Source: Victivallis vadensis (GTDB taxonomy: Bacteria; Verrucomicrobiota; Lentisphaeria; Victivallales; GWF2-50-93). From it: a stretch of DNA of 25,949 bases. Positions 7,787 through 15,513 of this stretch are shown one piece after another. The first letter of the stretch is position 1, and every line of letters begins with the position of its first letter. Made by a program: the position numbers and the translations under genes. Below the pieces are notes generated by a model. It was not told the origin of the DNA, did not search any database, and saw nothing but the letters and a program-made list of their open reading frames with translations. The stretch spans positions 1 to 25,949 of the forward strand of contig DYRX01000023.1 in NCBI GenBank assembly GCA_020718525.1. Direction: 5' to 3'.

Positions 7787-8890
7787 TCAGTTGCTGAAAA
7801 GATTTTTGATGGACTTGAGATCCTTCCCGTATTTCGCAATGCCGAGAAGAAGCAGAAGCCTCGCCTTGTCCGTCTGCAGATTGCCGGCAAGGATACAGCC
7901 ATTGTCCTGGAGCTCTTTTCCGCCGCCCTGGTCTCCGTAGAACGCCTCGACAGCGCAGTAGTAGACGCGGGTCGTTATGACTACGACGACTCCCTTCGAG
8001 AGGGCATATTTGACTGCCTTGTCCATGTCTGCGTTCACATTTCCAGATCCAACTCCTTGTACTACAATGCCTTCCACTCCGGAGTCAGCCGCCTGCCGGA
8101 CAAATGCTCCGTCGTCGCCGGAATACATGGTGACCGAAAGAACCTTGGGCAGTTTGTCGGGAACTGGAAGCTTGGGGCTTTTTGTCCTTGTGTTGAATTT
8201 AAGCAGTTTGTCTCCAAGCACATAGCCGAGATAGCCTTTTTCACCGGACATAAAAGTCTGAACATTAACGGTTTGCGTCTTGCGAACTTCGCGGGCCGCA
8301 TTCACGTAGCAGTTCAGCGTGACGGTCACGCCCCAGTCGTTTCCGTTGTCGAGGCATATCTGCTGAACCGCGTTGTACATGTTTCCGGGACCGTCCGGAA
8401 AAGGACTTGAAGCGTCGTTCATGGCGCCGGTGAAGACGACAGGCTTTTCGCTGTTCAGAGTCAGCTCGAGGAAATATGCGCCTTCCTCCATGGTATCGGT
8501 TCCGTGTGTGACCACAAGACCTTTGATTTCAGGCTTTTTGAGGACTTCGTCTGCCACTTTGCTCAGTTTCGCCCATATTTCAGGGCTCATCTGTGAGCTG
8601 TCAATGTTTGAGAAGCTCATGATCGCCACGTTCGCTATCTTGTCAAGGCCTGGGACGGCGGCGACCAGCTCGGCGCCGGTCACGGCGGGAATTGCTCCGC
8701 CCGTCTTGGGATCTGTCTTTTCAGCGATGGTTCCTCCGGTGGAGATTATTGCGACAGTGGGAAGCGCGGGGTTTTTTCCGACAATCTCGAGCTTTGGCGG
8801 AAGATCCGCCGACTGGGCGGCGACTCCGCAGAGCAGAAGGACTGCGGCTGTGGCTAAGAGCGATCGCGGCGTGAAAATGCGTCCATTCAT
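7787..8890 (-). CDS. ansB: Type II (secreted) L-asparaginase
   Basis: The product hydrolyses L-asparagine to L-aspartate and ammonia. The first catalytic motif STGGTIAEKT and the second HGTDTMEEGAYFLELT are intact, as is the DGPGNMYNAV region and an AAREVRKTQTVNVQTF segment with the active-site lysine. One deviation is TGAMND where most homologues have GAMRP. The frame opens further upstream (to 8956), but ATG 8890 has AAAGGAG seven bases ahead and is followed at once by a signal peptide (RSLLATAAVLLLCGVAAQSA), giving 367 residues and a periplasmic location. It is the first gene of the minus-strand run and supplies aspartate for AspT and AspD. Confidence 0.92.
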   Translation of the reverse strand: MNGRIFTPRSLLATAAVLLLCGVAAQSADLPPKLEIVGKNPALPTVAIISTGGTIAEKTDPKTGGAIPAVTGAELVAAVPGLDKIANVAIMSFSNIDSSQMSPEIWAKLSKVADEVLKKPEIKGLVVTHGTDTMEEGAYFLELTLNSEKPVVFTGAMNDASSPFPDGPGNMYNAVQQICLDNGNDWGVTVTLNCYVNAAREVRKTQTVNVQTFMSGEKGYLGYVLGDKLLKFNTRTKSPKLPVPDKLPKVLSVTMYSGDDGAFVRQAADSGVEGIVVQGVGSGNVNADMDKAVKYALSKGVVVVITTRVYYCAVEAFYGDQGGGKELQDNGCILAGNLQTDKARLLLLLGIAKYGKDLKSIKNLFSN

Positions 8891-9317
8891 GCTGGTCTCC
8901 TTTGAGAGGGTTGATTTCCGGAACGAGATCACAAGATGCAAGACTATGATTTTCAACGGCTATGAAAAGTGCCGGTACCTGACGAATATTGCGCCTCAAA
9001 CAGATAAATCAAGCTCTGCAATCCAAGTATGCCGGATTTAATGAACATCTAACCGCTATTGAACCGTTGATCTATCATACTGGTTCCCTGCACCGTTCCT
9101 ACAGGACGCAATGGCTTCCATTTCCCTGTCTATATCACATAGTCGCGTTGCGGCTGAATAAAAGCAAAAAAGTGCCACTGAAAAATCACGGAGCTTCGGA
9201 CATCTGAACTTTAAAGAAATTCTCACATTCGGCAAAACTTTGTTTAACAGTCATGGTATATACTGCCCCTCGAGTAAGTTGCGGAAATTCATTTTATTCA
9301 AGGAAAGGAACAATCGA
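8891..9317. other. Intergenic region between divergent asparaginase and HhH-protein genes
   Basis: This 427-base stretch holds no convincing gene. It must contain the start signals of both flanking genes. For the plus strand an extended -10 (TGGTATATA, from 9254) lies about 50 bases before the ATG at 9318. For the minus strand a TTGAAA near 8953-8958 followed after 17 bases by TGTGAT is a weak candidate. No repeat or RNA gene is apparent. Confidence 0.5.
9254..9262 (+). promoter_or_regulatory. Candidate extended -10 promoter for the HhH-protein gene
   Basis: TGG followed by TATATA matches an extended -10 element. No good -35 is paired with it. The expected leader would be about 45-50 bases, ending in AAGGAAAGGAA just before the ATG at 9318. 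Confidence 0.35.
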
Positions 9318-10313
9318 ATGAACAGATTGGGACGGATTACGAAGCTGGGCTTGGGCTTGCCATATGTTGCCAGACGCCTTTTGGGTGTTGCCGTTATCTG
9401 CTTTATTTTCCATAGCCACGCTTTTGCTCTTGAAAGCGGTTCCGGGCAGGTTCAACGCTGTAGAGCCGGAGAAATATTGGAAGTCAAAAAGCTTCTTCCC
9501 GACGAAATCAAGGGAGGCTCAAGCGTGGCAGGCAACAAGGAGAAACTGCTTCTTGTAGTTGTCAAGGCAGATTGCGGCAGATCTCTTTCCGTTTACGACT
9601 ATGCGATTGAACTTGCTGAAAGCGAATATCCATGTATTGCGATAAGTTCGAATCCTAATGATTTCAGCGTTCACACGACTGAACTTTTTGGCGACGGAAC
9701 CATGCGTTTTGGCATGCTCTTCGAAGATTGCGGAAGAGAATCCGAAGATATGAACCTGAAATTCAGGATAGTAAACACGGGGCTTGTCAGGACAAAGCTC
9801 GCGATCTCTTCAAAAAAATCTCCGTCTGAAAAGCCTGCCGGCGAATCTGTTCTCAAAGATCTGCCTGCGCAGGATGAGAAAGCAAAGCTTGAACTTGGCG
9901 CCGCCCCTTCTTTTTCGGAAAAGGAAAAGGTGGCAAAAGAACAGTCGGCTACATCTGCAGGCAAAAGCCGCACAGGCATAAAGGAGCTGACGGATGAAGA
10001 GAGGAAAAGACTTGATGCCGAGCTGATCGCATCGCTTGAAAAGTCAAAAGGCAGTCAGGCACCAGTCCAGCCAGTCCAATCGTCTTCCACGGCCGCGTCA
10101 ACTGCGCAGGCGTCCGTATCTCCCGTTGCCGGAGCGATTGACTTGAACAAGGCAAGCCGGGACGAACTGCTATCTCTCCCAGGCATAGGCGAAGGGACTG
10201 TGGACAGGATAATAGCCGGAAGACCTTACAGCGCTGTCCAGGATCTGCTGAAAGTCAAAGGAGTGAGAAAGCTGAACTATGAAATGTTTGCGCAACTGCT
10301 GAAAATAGACTGA
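9318..10313 (+). CDS. Secreted protein with C-terminal ComEA-like helix-hairpin-helix domain
   Basis: The start was set at ATG 9318 (AAGGAAAGGAA upstream) rather than further upstream at 9240, because it is followed by a signal sequence ending HSHAFA; the product is 331 residues. Residues ~25-165 form an unrecognised domain with several Cys (RCRAG, ADCGRS, YPCIAI, EDCGRE). A charged, low-complexity linker rich in Lys, Ser, Ala and Gln follows (~170-270). The final ~58 residues are a helix-hairpin-helix pair of ComEA type: AIDLNKASRDELLSLPGIGE, then GRPYSAVQDLLKVKGVRK. ComEA binds double-stranded DNA during uptake, so DNA contact in the periplasm is a reasonable guess, but the N-terminal domain is not part of ComEA. 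Confidence 0.7.
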   Translation: MNRLGRITKLGLGLPYVARRLLGVAVICFIFHSHAFALESGSGQVQRCRAGEILEVKKLLPDEIKGGSSVAGNKEKLLLVVVKADCGRSLSVYDYAIELAESEYPCIAISSNPNDFSVHTTELFGDGTMRFGMLFEDCGRESEDMNLKFRIVNTGLVRTKLAISSKKSPSEKPAGESVLKDLPAQDEKAKLELGAAPSFSEKEKVAKEQSATSAGKSRTGIKELTDEERKRLDAELIASLEKSKGSQAPVQPVQSSSTAASTAQASVSPVAGAIDLNKASRDELLSLPGIGEGTVDRIIAGRPYSAVQDLLKVKGVRKLNYEMFAQLLKID

Positions 10314-10322
10314 ACTGGTATG

Positions 10323-11621
10323 TTATTGCTTCGACGGGGGAGCTGAGAGCAGATCGTATATCGGGCGTTCGCCCGCGAGCTTCGGGGCGATAGTCGCCGC
10401 GAATGACGCCAGGAGCAGGCCAGGCAGTGTCCCGATCTGGGAGCCGCTCATTTCAAACACCAGTATTGCGCCGGTTAGAGGAGCTCTCACGGCGGCGGCG
10501 AAAAGAGCCGCCATTCCCATGAGCGATGCTTCGGCTGGCAGAGGTGCGAATTCGCTGAAAGGCGTGTCCGCGCATAGAATTCCAAGGAGAAAGCCTCCCT
10601 GGGCCCCGACGGCAAGCATTGGAGCAAAGAGGCCACCGGGCACTGCGCTTGCATAGGAAGCGCCGGCAAAAGATAGGCGAAATATGAAAAAGACGGCAAG
10701 AATCAGCGGGGCGGAACTCCATACGCCGTCCAGGGTCGAACGGACGATGTCCTCCCCCCCTCCGACCGCCTGGGGAAATTGAAAGCACAAATAGCCGCTC
10801 GCCAGGCCAATGAGCAATGCGTAGCCCGACTTTCCAATTTTAGCGCGCCCGGCAAAATAGATCATTCCAAGAATGACTTTTTCGTAGGCGATGCCGACGA
10901 CTCCGAAAAGCAGTCCGAAGAGCATTATTGCGGGATAGCTCTTCAGCGGGAAGAAACTGCCGTCTGGAATCGGAAATTCGACGGCGCCGTCAAAGAAAAG
11001 GTTGACGACGCCATATGAACAGAAGGACGAAATGGCGGCGCAGAGCAGGAGCTTTCTGCTGAAGCTCTTCATAAGTTCTTCAAATACAAAGACAATCGCC
11101 GCCAGAGGGGCGTTGAAGGCGGCCGAGAGTCCTGCGCCTGCGCCCGACACGAAGATCAGCCTGCACGCCTCCGAATCAAGTTTGGCGAAGACGGCGAGCA
11201 TTCTCGAAAGCACTGCTGAAATCTGAATGCTGGGACCTTCTCTGCCAAGCGCAAGTCCGGAGCCCATCGAAAGAATTCCGCCGAAAAATTTGACAGCCAG
11301 CAATTTCCAGCCGGGCGGACTGCATTCTCCTTTCAGCACGGATTCCACATGCGGAATGCCACTGCCGGAAGCCTGCGGAGAGAACTTTGCGACGAGTTTC
11401 GCAGATAGCCAAGTGGCTGACGCGCATATGCTTAGAAGAGAAATCAGCTGGGCTGCTTGGTTGTCGGAGAGAAGTTCAGGAATTGCGGAGCGGGCCTTTT
11501 CAGCCAGCGTAATCGAGATCCTGAACAATGCTACAGCAAGTCCGCTCAGAGCTCCGCTTATTGCCGCAGTCAAGGCAAAGCACAGCAGTGGCAAAGAAAG
11601 AAATCTCTTCATGTCTGGCAC
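10323..11621 (-). CDS. ClC-family chloride channel or H+/Cl- antiporter
   Basis: A multi-spanning membrane protein with the three ClC selectivity-filter motifs: GSGIPHVES, GREGPSIQ (with the gating glutamate) and GGLFAPMLAVG. A frame-compatible ATG exists as far up as 11723, but the N-terminal extension is not hydrophobic and lacks a ribosome site. AAGGAG lies seven bases before a GTG at 11621, so I chose GTG, giving about 432 residues starting VPDMKRFLSLPLL. ATGs at 11627 and 11612 have poor spacing (about 1 and 16 bases). No C-terminal CBS domains are present. The gene is convergent with the HhH gene (9 bases between stops) and divergent from pyrG. Whether it is a channel or an exchanger cannot be told from motifs alone. 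Confidence 0.88.
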   Translation of the reverse strand: MPDMKRFLSLPLLCFALTAAISGALSGLAVALFRISITLAEKARSAIPELLSDNQAAQLISLLSICASATWLSAKLVAKFSPQASGSGIPHVESVLKGECSPPGWKLLAVKFFGGILSMGSGLALGREGPSIQISAVLSRMLAVFAKLDSEACRLIFVSGAGAGLSAAFNAPLAAIVFVFEELMKSFSRKLLLCAAISSFCSYGVVNLFFDGAVEFPIPDGSFFPLKSYPAIMLFGLLFGVVGIAYEKVILGMIYFAGRAKIGKSGYALLIGLASGYLCFQFPQAVGGGEDIVRSTLDGVWSSAPLILAVFFIFRLSFAGASYASAVPGGLFAPMLAVGAQGGFLLGILCADTPFSEFAPLPAEASLMGMAALFAAAVRAPLTGAILVFEMSGSQIGTLPGLLLASFAATIAPKLAGERPIYDLLSAPPSKQ

Positions 11622-11687
11622 GCACATACTCCTTTTCTGGCTTTGCTTGACAAGAACGGCGAATCCAAATTCCAAACCCGAGTGCCG

Positions 11688-11693
11688 TATAAT
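11688..11693 (+). promoter_or_regulatory. Candidate -10 box for the pyr operon
   Basis: A perfect TATAAT lies 90 bases before pyrG in the 162-base divergent gap. The nearest TTGACA (11647-11652) is 35 bases away, too far to pair with it, and the sequence at the right distance (CCAAAT) is poor. The assignment therefore rests on the -10 alone. Confidence 0.4.
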
Positions 11694-11783
11694 ATTGGGA
11701 AAATAGCCAGAAAATGCAAACACATAGATTTGATTTTATCCGATCCGGATTGAATAGTAAGCGGCCATATACGGAGATTCCAA

Positions 11784-13406
11784 ATGACAAAACATATTTT
11801 CATCACTGGCGGGGTGGTATCCTCGCTCGGAAAAGGCATAACTGCCGCCTCGATTGCGCTCCTCCTCAAAAGCAGGGGCTACAGAATAAGAATGCAGAAG
11901 CTGGATCCCTACCTCAACGTGGATCCGGGAACGATGTCGCCATATCAGCACGGAGAGGTCTATGTGACCGACGACGGCGCAGAAACGGATCTTGACCTCG
12001 GACATTACGAGCGCTTTTCCGACATCGCCTGCGAGAGGACCAGCAATTTCACGACTGGAAGCATCTACAGCACCGTGATACAGCGGGAAAGGGAGGGCGG
12101 CTATCTCGGCAAGACCGTCCAGGTAATTCCGCATATAACCGACGAGATAAAACGCTGTATCTCTCTGCTCGACTCCCCCGATGTTGACATCGCAATCACG
12201 GAGATAGGCGGAACTGTCGGCGACATCGAATCCCTCCCCTATCTCGAGGCGATACGCCAGTTCAGACAGGCGATCGGAAGGGACAACGGACTTTTCATAC
12301 ATCTCACGCTTGTGCCCTACATCAAGGCGGCAGGCGAAATGAAGACCAAGCCGTCCCAGCAGTCTGTCGGAATACTGCGCGAGATCGGAATAATTCCTGA
12401 CATACTGGTCTGCCGATGCGAAAGGGATCTGTCCATGGAGCACAGAGAGAAGCTTGCCCTCTTCTGCAATGTGAACAGGGAGCTTGTCATCGAGGAGCAG
12501 GATGTCAAAAATTCAATATACGAAGTTCCCGTCGAGCTTGCGAAGCAGGATCTGGACAAATATGTGCTCGAGCTTCTGCACCTTCATGTCAAGGATCTTT
12601 CGATTGAAAAATGGAAGGAGATGCTTCGCAGGACGGTGGAGCCTGTCAATGGAGAACTTGAAATTGCCGTCGTCGGGAAATACATCACGCTCAGGGACGC
12701 GTATAAAAGCATCTATGAGGCGCTCTCCCATGGCGGAAGCGCGAACGATGTCCGCGTGAAAGTGCGCATGATCGAGTCACAGGACATTGAAAAGTCTTCA
12801 GTGGAGAAGCTTCTCGAGGGAGTTGACGGTGTCCTAGTTCCTGGCGGCTTCGGAGACAGGGGCATATACGGCAAGATCGAATCTGTAAAGTATGCGAGAA
12901 CAGGGAAGATCCCGTTTCTGGGGATTTGTCTGGGCATGCAGTGCGCAGTGATCGAATTCGCAAGGAACGTCTGCGGATTTTCAGACGCGAACAGCACGGA
13001 GTTCAATCAGGACAGCTCGGCGCCTGTGATTGATCTGATGGACGCTCAGAAGAAAATCGTGGCGAAGGGCGGCACAATGAGGCTCGGAGCCTACGACTGC
13101 GTTCTCAGCCCTGGCACAAAATCGCGGAGCGCCTACGGTACCGACAAGATTTCCGAGCGCCACCGCCACAGGTATGAATTCAACGGAGAATACGAGAAGA
13201 CACTGAGCGGAAAAGGGCTTGTCATCGCGGGCAGATCGCCGGCGACCGGTCTTGTCGAGCTCGTCGAGCTTGAAGATCATCCCTGGTTTGTGGCATGCCA
13301 GTTCCATCCGGAGTTCAAATCCCGCCCGATGAAGGCACATCCCCTTTTCAGAGAATTCATCAAGGCCGCCCTGAAAAAGAAAAAATCGGATAATCCAAGC
13401 AAATGA
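11784..13406 (+). CDS. pyrG: CTP synthase (glutamine-hydrolysing)
   Basis: A full-length 540-residue enzyme converting UTP to CTP with ATP and glutamine. The N-terminal amidoligase domain shows ITGGVVSSLGKGITAAS and KLDPYLNVDPGTMSPYQHGE. The C-terminal class I glutamine amidotransferase domain shows the nucleophile region PFLGICLGMQ and the His-Glu dyad in CQFHPEFKSRP. GGAG lies nine bases before the ATG. The stop overlaps the pyrR start (ATGA, 13403-13406). It heads a three-gene pyrimidine operon. No PyrR-type attenuator was recognised in the leader. Confidence 0.98.
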   Translation: MTKHIFITGGVVSSLGKGITAASIALLLKSRGYRIRMQKLDPYLNVDPGTMSPYQHGEVYVTDDGAETDLDLGHYERFSDIACERTSNFTTGSIYSTVIQREREGGYLGKTVQVIPHITDEIKRCISLLDSPDVDIAITEIGGTVGDIESLPYLEAIRQFRQAIGRDNGLFIHLTLVPYIKAAGEMKTKPSQQSVGILREIGIIPDILVCRCERDLSMEHREKLALFCNVNRELVIEEQDVKNSIYEVPVELAKQDLDKYVLELLHLHVKDLSIEKWKEMLRRTVEPVNGELEIAVVGKYITLRDAYKSIYEALSHGGSANDVRVKVRMIESQDIEKSSVEKLLEGVDGVLVPGGFGDRGIYGKIESVKYARTGKIPFLGICLGMQCAVIEFARNVCGFSDANSTEFNQDSSAPVIDLMDAQKKIVAKGGTMRLGAYDCVLSPGTKSRSAYGTDKISERHRHRYEFNGEYEKTLSGKGLVIAGRSPATGLVELVELEDHPWFVACQFHPEFKSRPMKAHPLFREFIKAALKKKKSDNPSK

Positions 13407-13957
13407 GCTCATCAAAAACAATCTTGGACAGCGTTCAGGTTTCCAAAAAAATATCGGAAATCGCCGATACCATTCTTGCTGACTTTCCCGGCGACTCGAT
13501 CAGGGATGTCGCGATTCTGGGAATACAGTCGAAGGGCATCCCCCTCGCGTCGAGAATCGCTGAGGCACTCGAAAAAAAATCCGGCTTCGCTCCGCCTCTA
13601 GGAAGCATTGACATAAGCATGTTCCGCGACGACATCGGAGCAGGAAAAAGCTTCCAGAGCATAAAGGAGACCTGCATTCCGTTCGACATCGAGGAGGGCG
13701 CATTGATTCTGGTTGACGACGTCCTGCATACGGGCAGGACTATACGCGCCGCTCTAGATGCCGTCACAAATTACGGTCGTCCCTCTCTGATCCGTCTAGC
13801 AGTGCTCATTGACAGAGGCGGAAGGGAATTTCCGATAAGTCCTGACTACGCCGGAGAAAGGCGCATTGTTGGAAAGGATGCAAAAATTCTCGTCAAGTGG
13901 AAGGAAACTGACGGAGAAGATCTGGCGATATTGATTGAAGACACACGAATCTCATGA
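13403..13957 (+). CDS. pyrR: PyrR-type regulator / uracil phosphoribosyltransferase
   Basis: A 184-residue phosphoribosyltransferase-fold protein. The PRPP-binding loop ILVDDVLHTGRTIRAALDA and the PyrR-typical LAVLIDRGGREFPISPDYAG segment are both present. In Bacillus, PyrR binds pyr mRNA to promote attenuation in response to UMP and also has weak UPRTase activity. Outside Firmicutes the RNA-binding role is often unproven, and no attenuator structure is obvious here. It is translationally coupled to pyrG by the ATGA overlap and followed after 44 bases by pyrB. Confidence 0.9.
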   Translation: MSSSKTILDSVQVSKKISEIADTILADFPGDSIRDVAILGIQSKGIPLASRIAEALEKKSGFAPPLGSIDISMFRDDIGAGKSFQSIKETCIPFDIEEGALILVDDVLHTGRTIRAALDAVTNYGRPSLIRLAVLIDRGGREFPISPDYAGERRIVGKDAKILVKWKETDGEDLAILIEDTRIS

Positions 13958-14001
13958 TTTTTTTCGCTCTGTCCCAAATGACATAACATGGAGAACGCAC
14001 G

Positions 14002-14925
14002 ATGGCAAAGTGGACAAGAAAAGATTTGATCAGCACCTACGATCTTTCGGCGGAAGAGATCACGACCATCCTCGATACGGCATCCGAGTTCAAGAAGGTT
14101 TCGGAGCGCAGGATCAAGAAGGTGCCGGCGCTACGGGGGAAAACTGTCGTCAACCTTTTTGTCGAGCCAAGCACGAGAACTAGGACATCCTTCGAGCTTG
14201 CCGAGCAGAGGCTGAGCGCCGACATTATAAACATCAGCGCGACAACGAGCAGTCTGACAAAGGGCGAGACTCTTCTGGATACGGCTAAAAACATCGAAGC
14301 GCTCCAGGTCAATCTTCTGGTCATGAGACATTCAGCCGCCGGCTCGCACTATTTTCTTGCCAAGCGCCTGAGCTGTGGCGTTATCAACGCCGGCGATGGA
14401 GCACACTGCCATCCTACGCAGGCGCTTCTGGACACCTTCACCATACGCGAAAAAAAGGGCAGAATCGAGGGGCTGAACGTTTCAATCATCGGCGACATCC
14501 TCCACAGCAGGGTTGCGAGAAGCAACATATGGGCTCTTATCAAGCTCGGAGCCAATGTGACAATAGGCGGTCCTGCCACGCTCGTCCCCAGGGAATTTGA
14601 AAAAATAGGAGTGAGGGTCTGCGACAACCTCAAGGACACGCTGGAGGGGGCTGATGTCGTCAACCTTCTGCGCATACAGCATGAGCGGCAGAGGGCGTCA
14701 TTTTTCCCGAGCATCGGCGAATACGCGGCGATTTTTGGGCTCAACAAGGAAACCATCAAATATCTCAAGCCGGACGCGCTGGTCATGCATCCGGGACCAA
14801 TCAACAGAGGCGTCGAGCTCGACTCTTCCATAGCCGACGGTCCGCAGTCCGTTATCCTTGAGCAAGTTACAAACGGGCTTGCTGTCAGAATGGCTGTTCT
14901 CTACCTTATCGCGGGCTGTCTCTGA
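14002..14925 (+). CDS. pyrB: Aspartate carbamoyltransferase, catalytic chain
   Basis: A 307-residue enzyme condensing carbamoyl phosphate with L-aspartate, the committed step of pyrimidine synthesis. Carbamoyl-phosphate binding STRTRTSFE, HPTQALLDTF, GDILHSRVARSN, the LLRIQHERQ segment and the C-terminal HPGPINRGVELDSSIADG are all intact. The start has GGAG nine bases upstream. No pyrI regulatory chain and no pyrC follow; the operon ends at a likely terminator. Confidence 0.97.
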   Translation: MAKWTRKDLISTYDLSAEEITTILDTASEFKKVSERRIKKVPALRGKTVVNLFVEPSTRTRTSFELAEQRLSADIINISATTSSLTKGETLLDTAKNIEALQVNLLVMRHSAAGSHYFLAKRLSCGVINAGDGAHCHPTQALLDTFTIREKKGRIEGLNVSIIGDILHSRVARSNIWALIKLGANVTIGGPATLVPREFEKIGVRVCDNLKDTLEGADVVNLLRIQHERQRASFFPSIGEYAAIFGLNKETIKYLKPDALVMHPGPINRGVELDSSIADGPQSVILEQVTNGLAVRMAVLYLIAGCL

Positions 14926-14936
14926 TTGTGTAGAGA

Positions 14937-14967
14937 TTAACTGAACTACGTCATTCAGCTAATTTTT
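14937..14967 (+). terminator. Probable Rho-independent terminator of the pyr operon
   Basis: A stem TTAACTGAA / TTCAGCTAA (one mismatch, eight-base loop) is followed directly by TTTTT, 11 bases after the pyrB stop. The stem is not GC-rich, so it may be modest in strength. It also separates pyrB from the convergent acetyltransferase gene. Confidence 0.6.
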
Positions 14968-14971
14968 GCAT

Positions 14972-15487
14972 CTAGACAGTTTCAAATGTTTTTACGACTT
15001 TTGCAGGATTTCCGACGGCGACGGAGTAAGGCGGAATACTCTTCGTCACGACGCTTCCGGCACCGACAACCGAGTGTTCGCCAATCGTCACGCCCTTGAG
15101 TATGCAGGTGTTTGCCCCGATCCACGCGCCGTCGTGTATTTCAACTTTTCCGAAAACATATGACTCCCGGTTTTTCTTCATGTCGTTGTTCAGATACTGA
15201 TGGTCGTTTGTCCTGATAATGACATAAGGTCCCATTCCGACATATTTGCCGATCTTGAGTCCGCCGCAGGCATTGATGTCAGAGCATCTGCCTATCAGGG
15301 AGCTTGGATGAATGTCAATTTTCTTGAGATGAGTTATAAACGCATAGTCGCTGACCCGTATATCTTTCCCAAAGAATATCCTGTAGAAAAATCGTCTCAG
15401 AAATATGCCAGTCTTATAGGGAATCGGACGAAGAAGCACCTCAAGCATGAAGATGAACCAGTCGAACAGCGCATTTAGATATTTCAT
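14972..15487 (-). CDS. Hexapeptide-repeat O-acetyltransferase (WbbJ/maltose acetyltransferase type)
   Basis: Residues 1-45 contain a hydrophobic, arginine-rich N-terminus (FDWFIFMLEVLLRPIP, FLRRFFYRIFFGK). From about residue 50 on there is a left-handed beta-helix of hexapeptide repeats (IHPSSLIGRCSDINACGGLK, VEIHDGAWIGANTCILKGVT), closing with the standard VVGAGSVVTKSIPPYSVAVG NPAKV segment. The ATG at 15487 is preferred over an upstream GTG at 15526 because AAAGGA lies just ahead; the product is 171 residues. Such enzymes acetylate sugars in surface polysaccharides. It lies 26 bases after the broken prepilin gene on the same strand with no terminator between, so it probably belongs to that cassette. 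Confidence 0.8.
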   Translation of the reverse strand: MKYLNALFDWFIFMLEVLLRPIPYKTGIFLRRFFYRIFFGKDIRVSDYAFITHLKKIDIHPSSLIGRCSDINACGGLKIGKYVGMGPYVIIRTNDHQYLNNDMKKNRESYVFGKVEIHDGAWIGANTCILKGVTIGEHSVVGAGSVVTKSIPPYSVAVGNPAKVVKTFETV

Positions 15488-15513
15488 AAAATTCCTTTGA
15501 CCAATCAATTTTT

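Noticed and set aside
8953..8981. TTGAAA with TGTGAT-type -10 as the asparaginase promoter
   Set aside because: The -10 matches only four of six consensus bases, too weak to list as a feature; a better start signal may lie further upstream.
11647..11652. Perfect TTGACA as a -35 box for pyrG
   Set aside because: It lies 35 bases from the only good -10 (11688), about twice the workable spacing, and inside the leader of the divergent ClC gene.
11700..11783. PyrR-type attenuator or riboswitch before pyrG
   Set aside because: Only an 8-base palindrome ATCCGGAT was seen; there is no competing hairpin, U-run or PyrR-loop-like sequence.
11736..12443. Minus-strand open frame opposite the start of pyrG
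   Set aside because: pyrG motifs are unambiguous on the plus strand; the opposite frame shows no recognisable domain or ribosome site.
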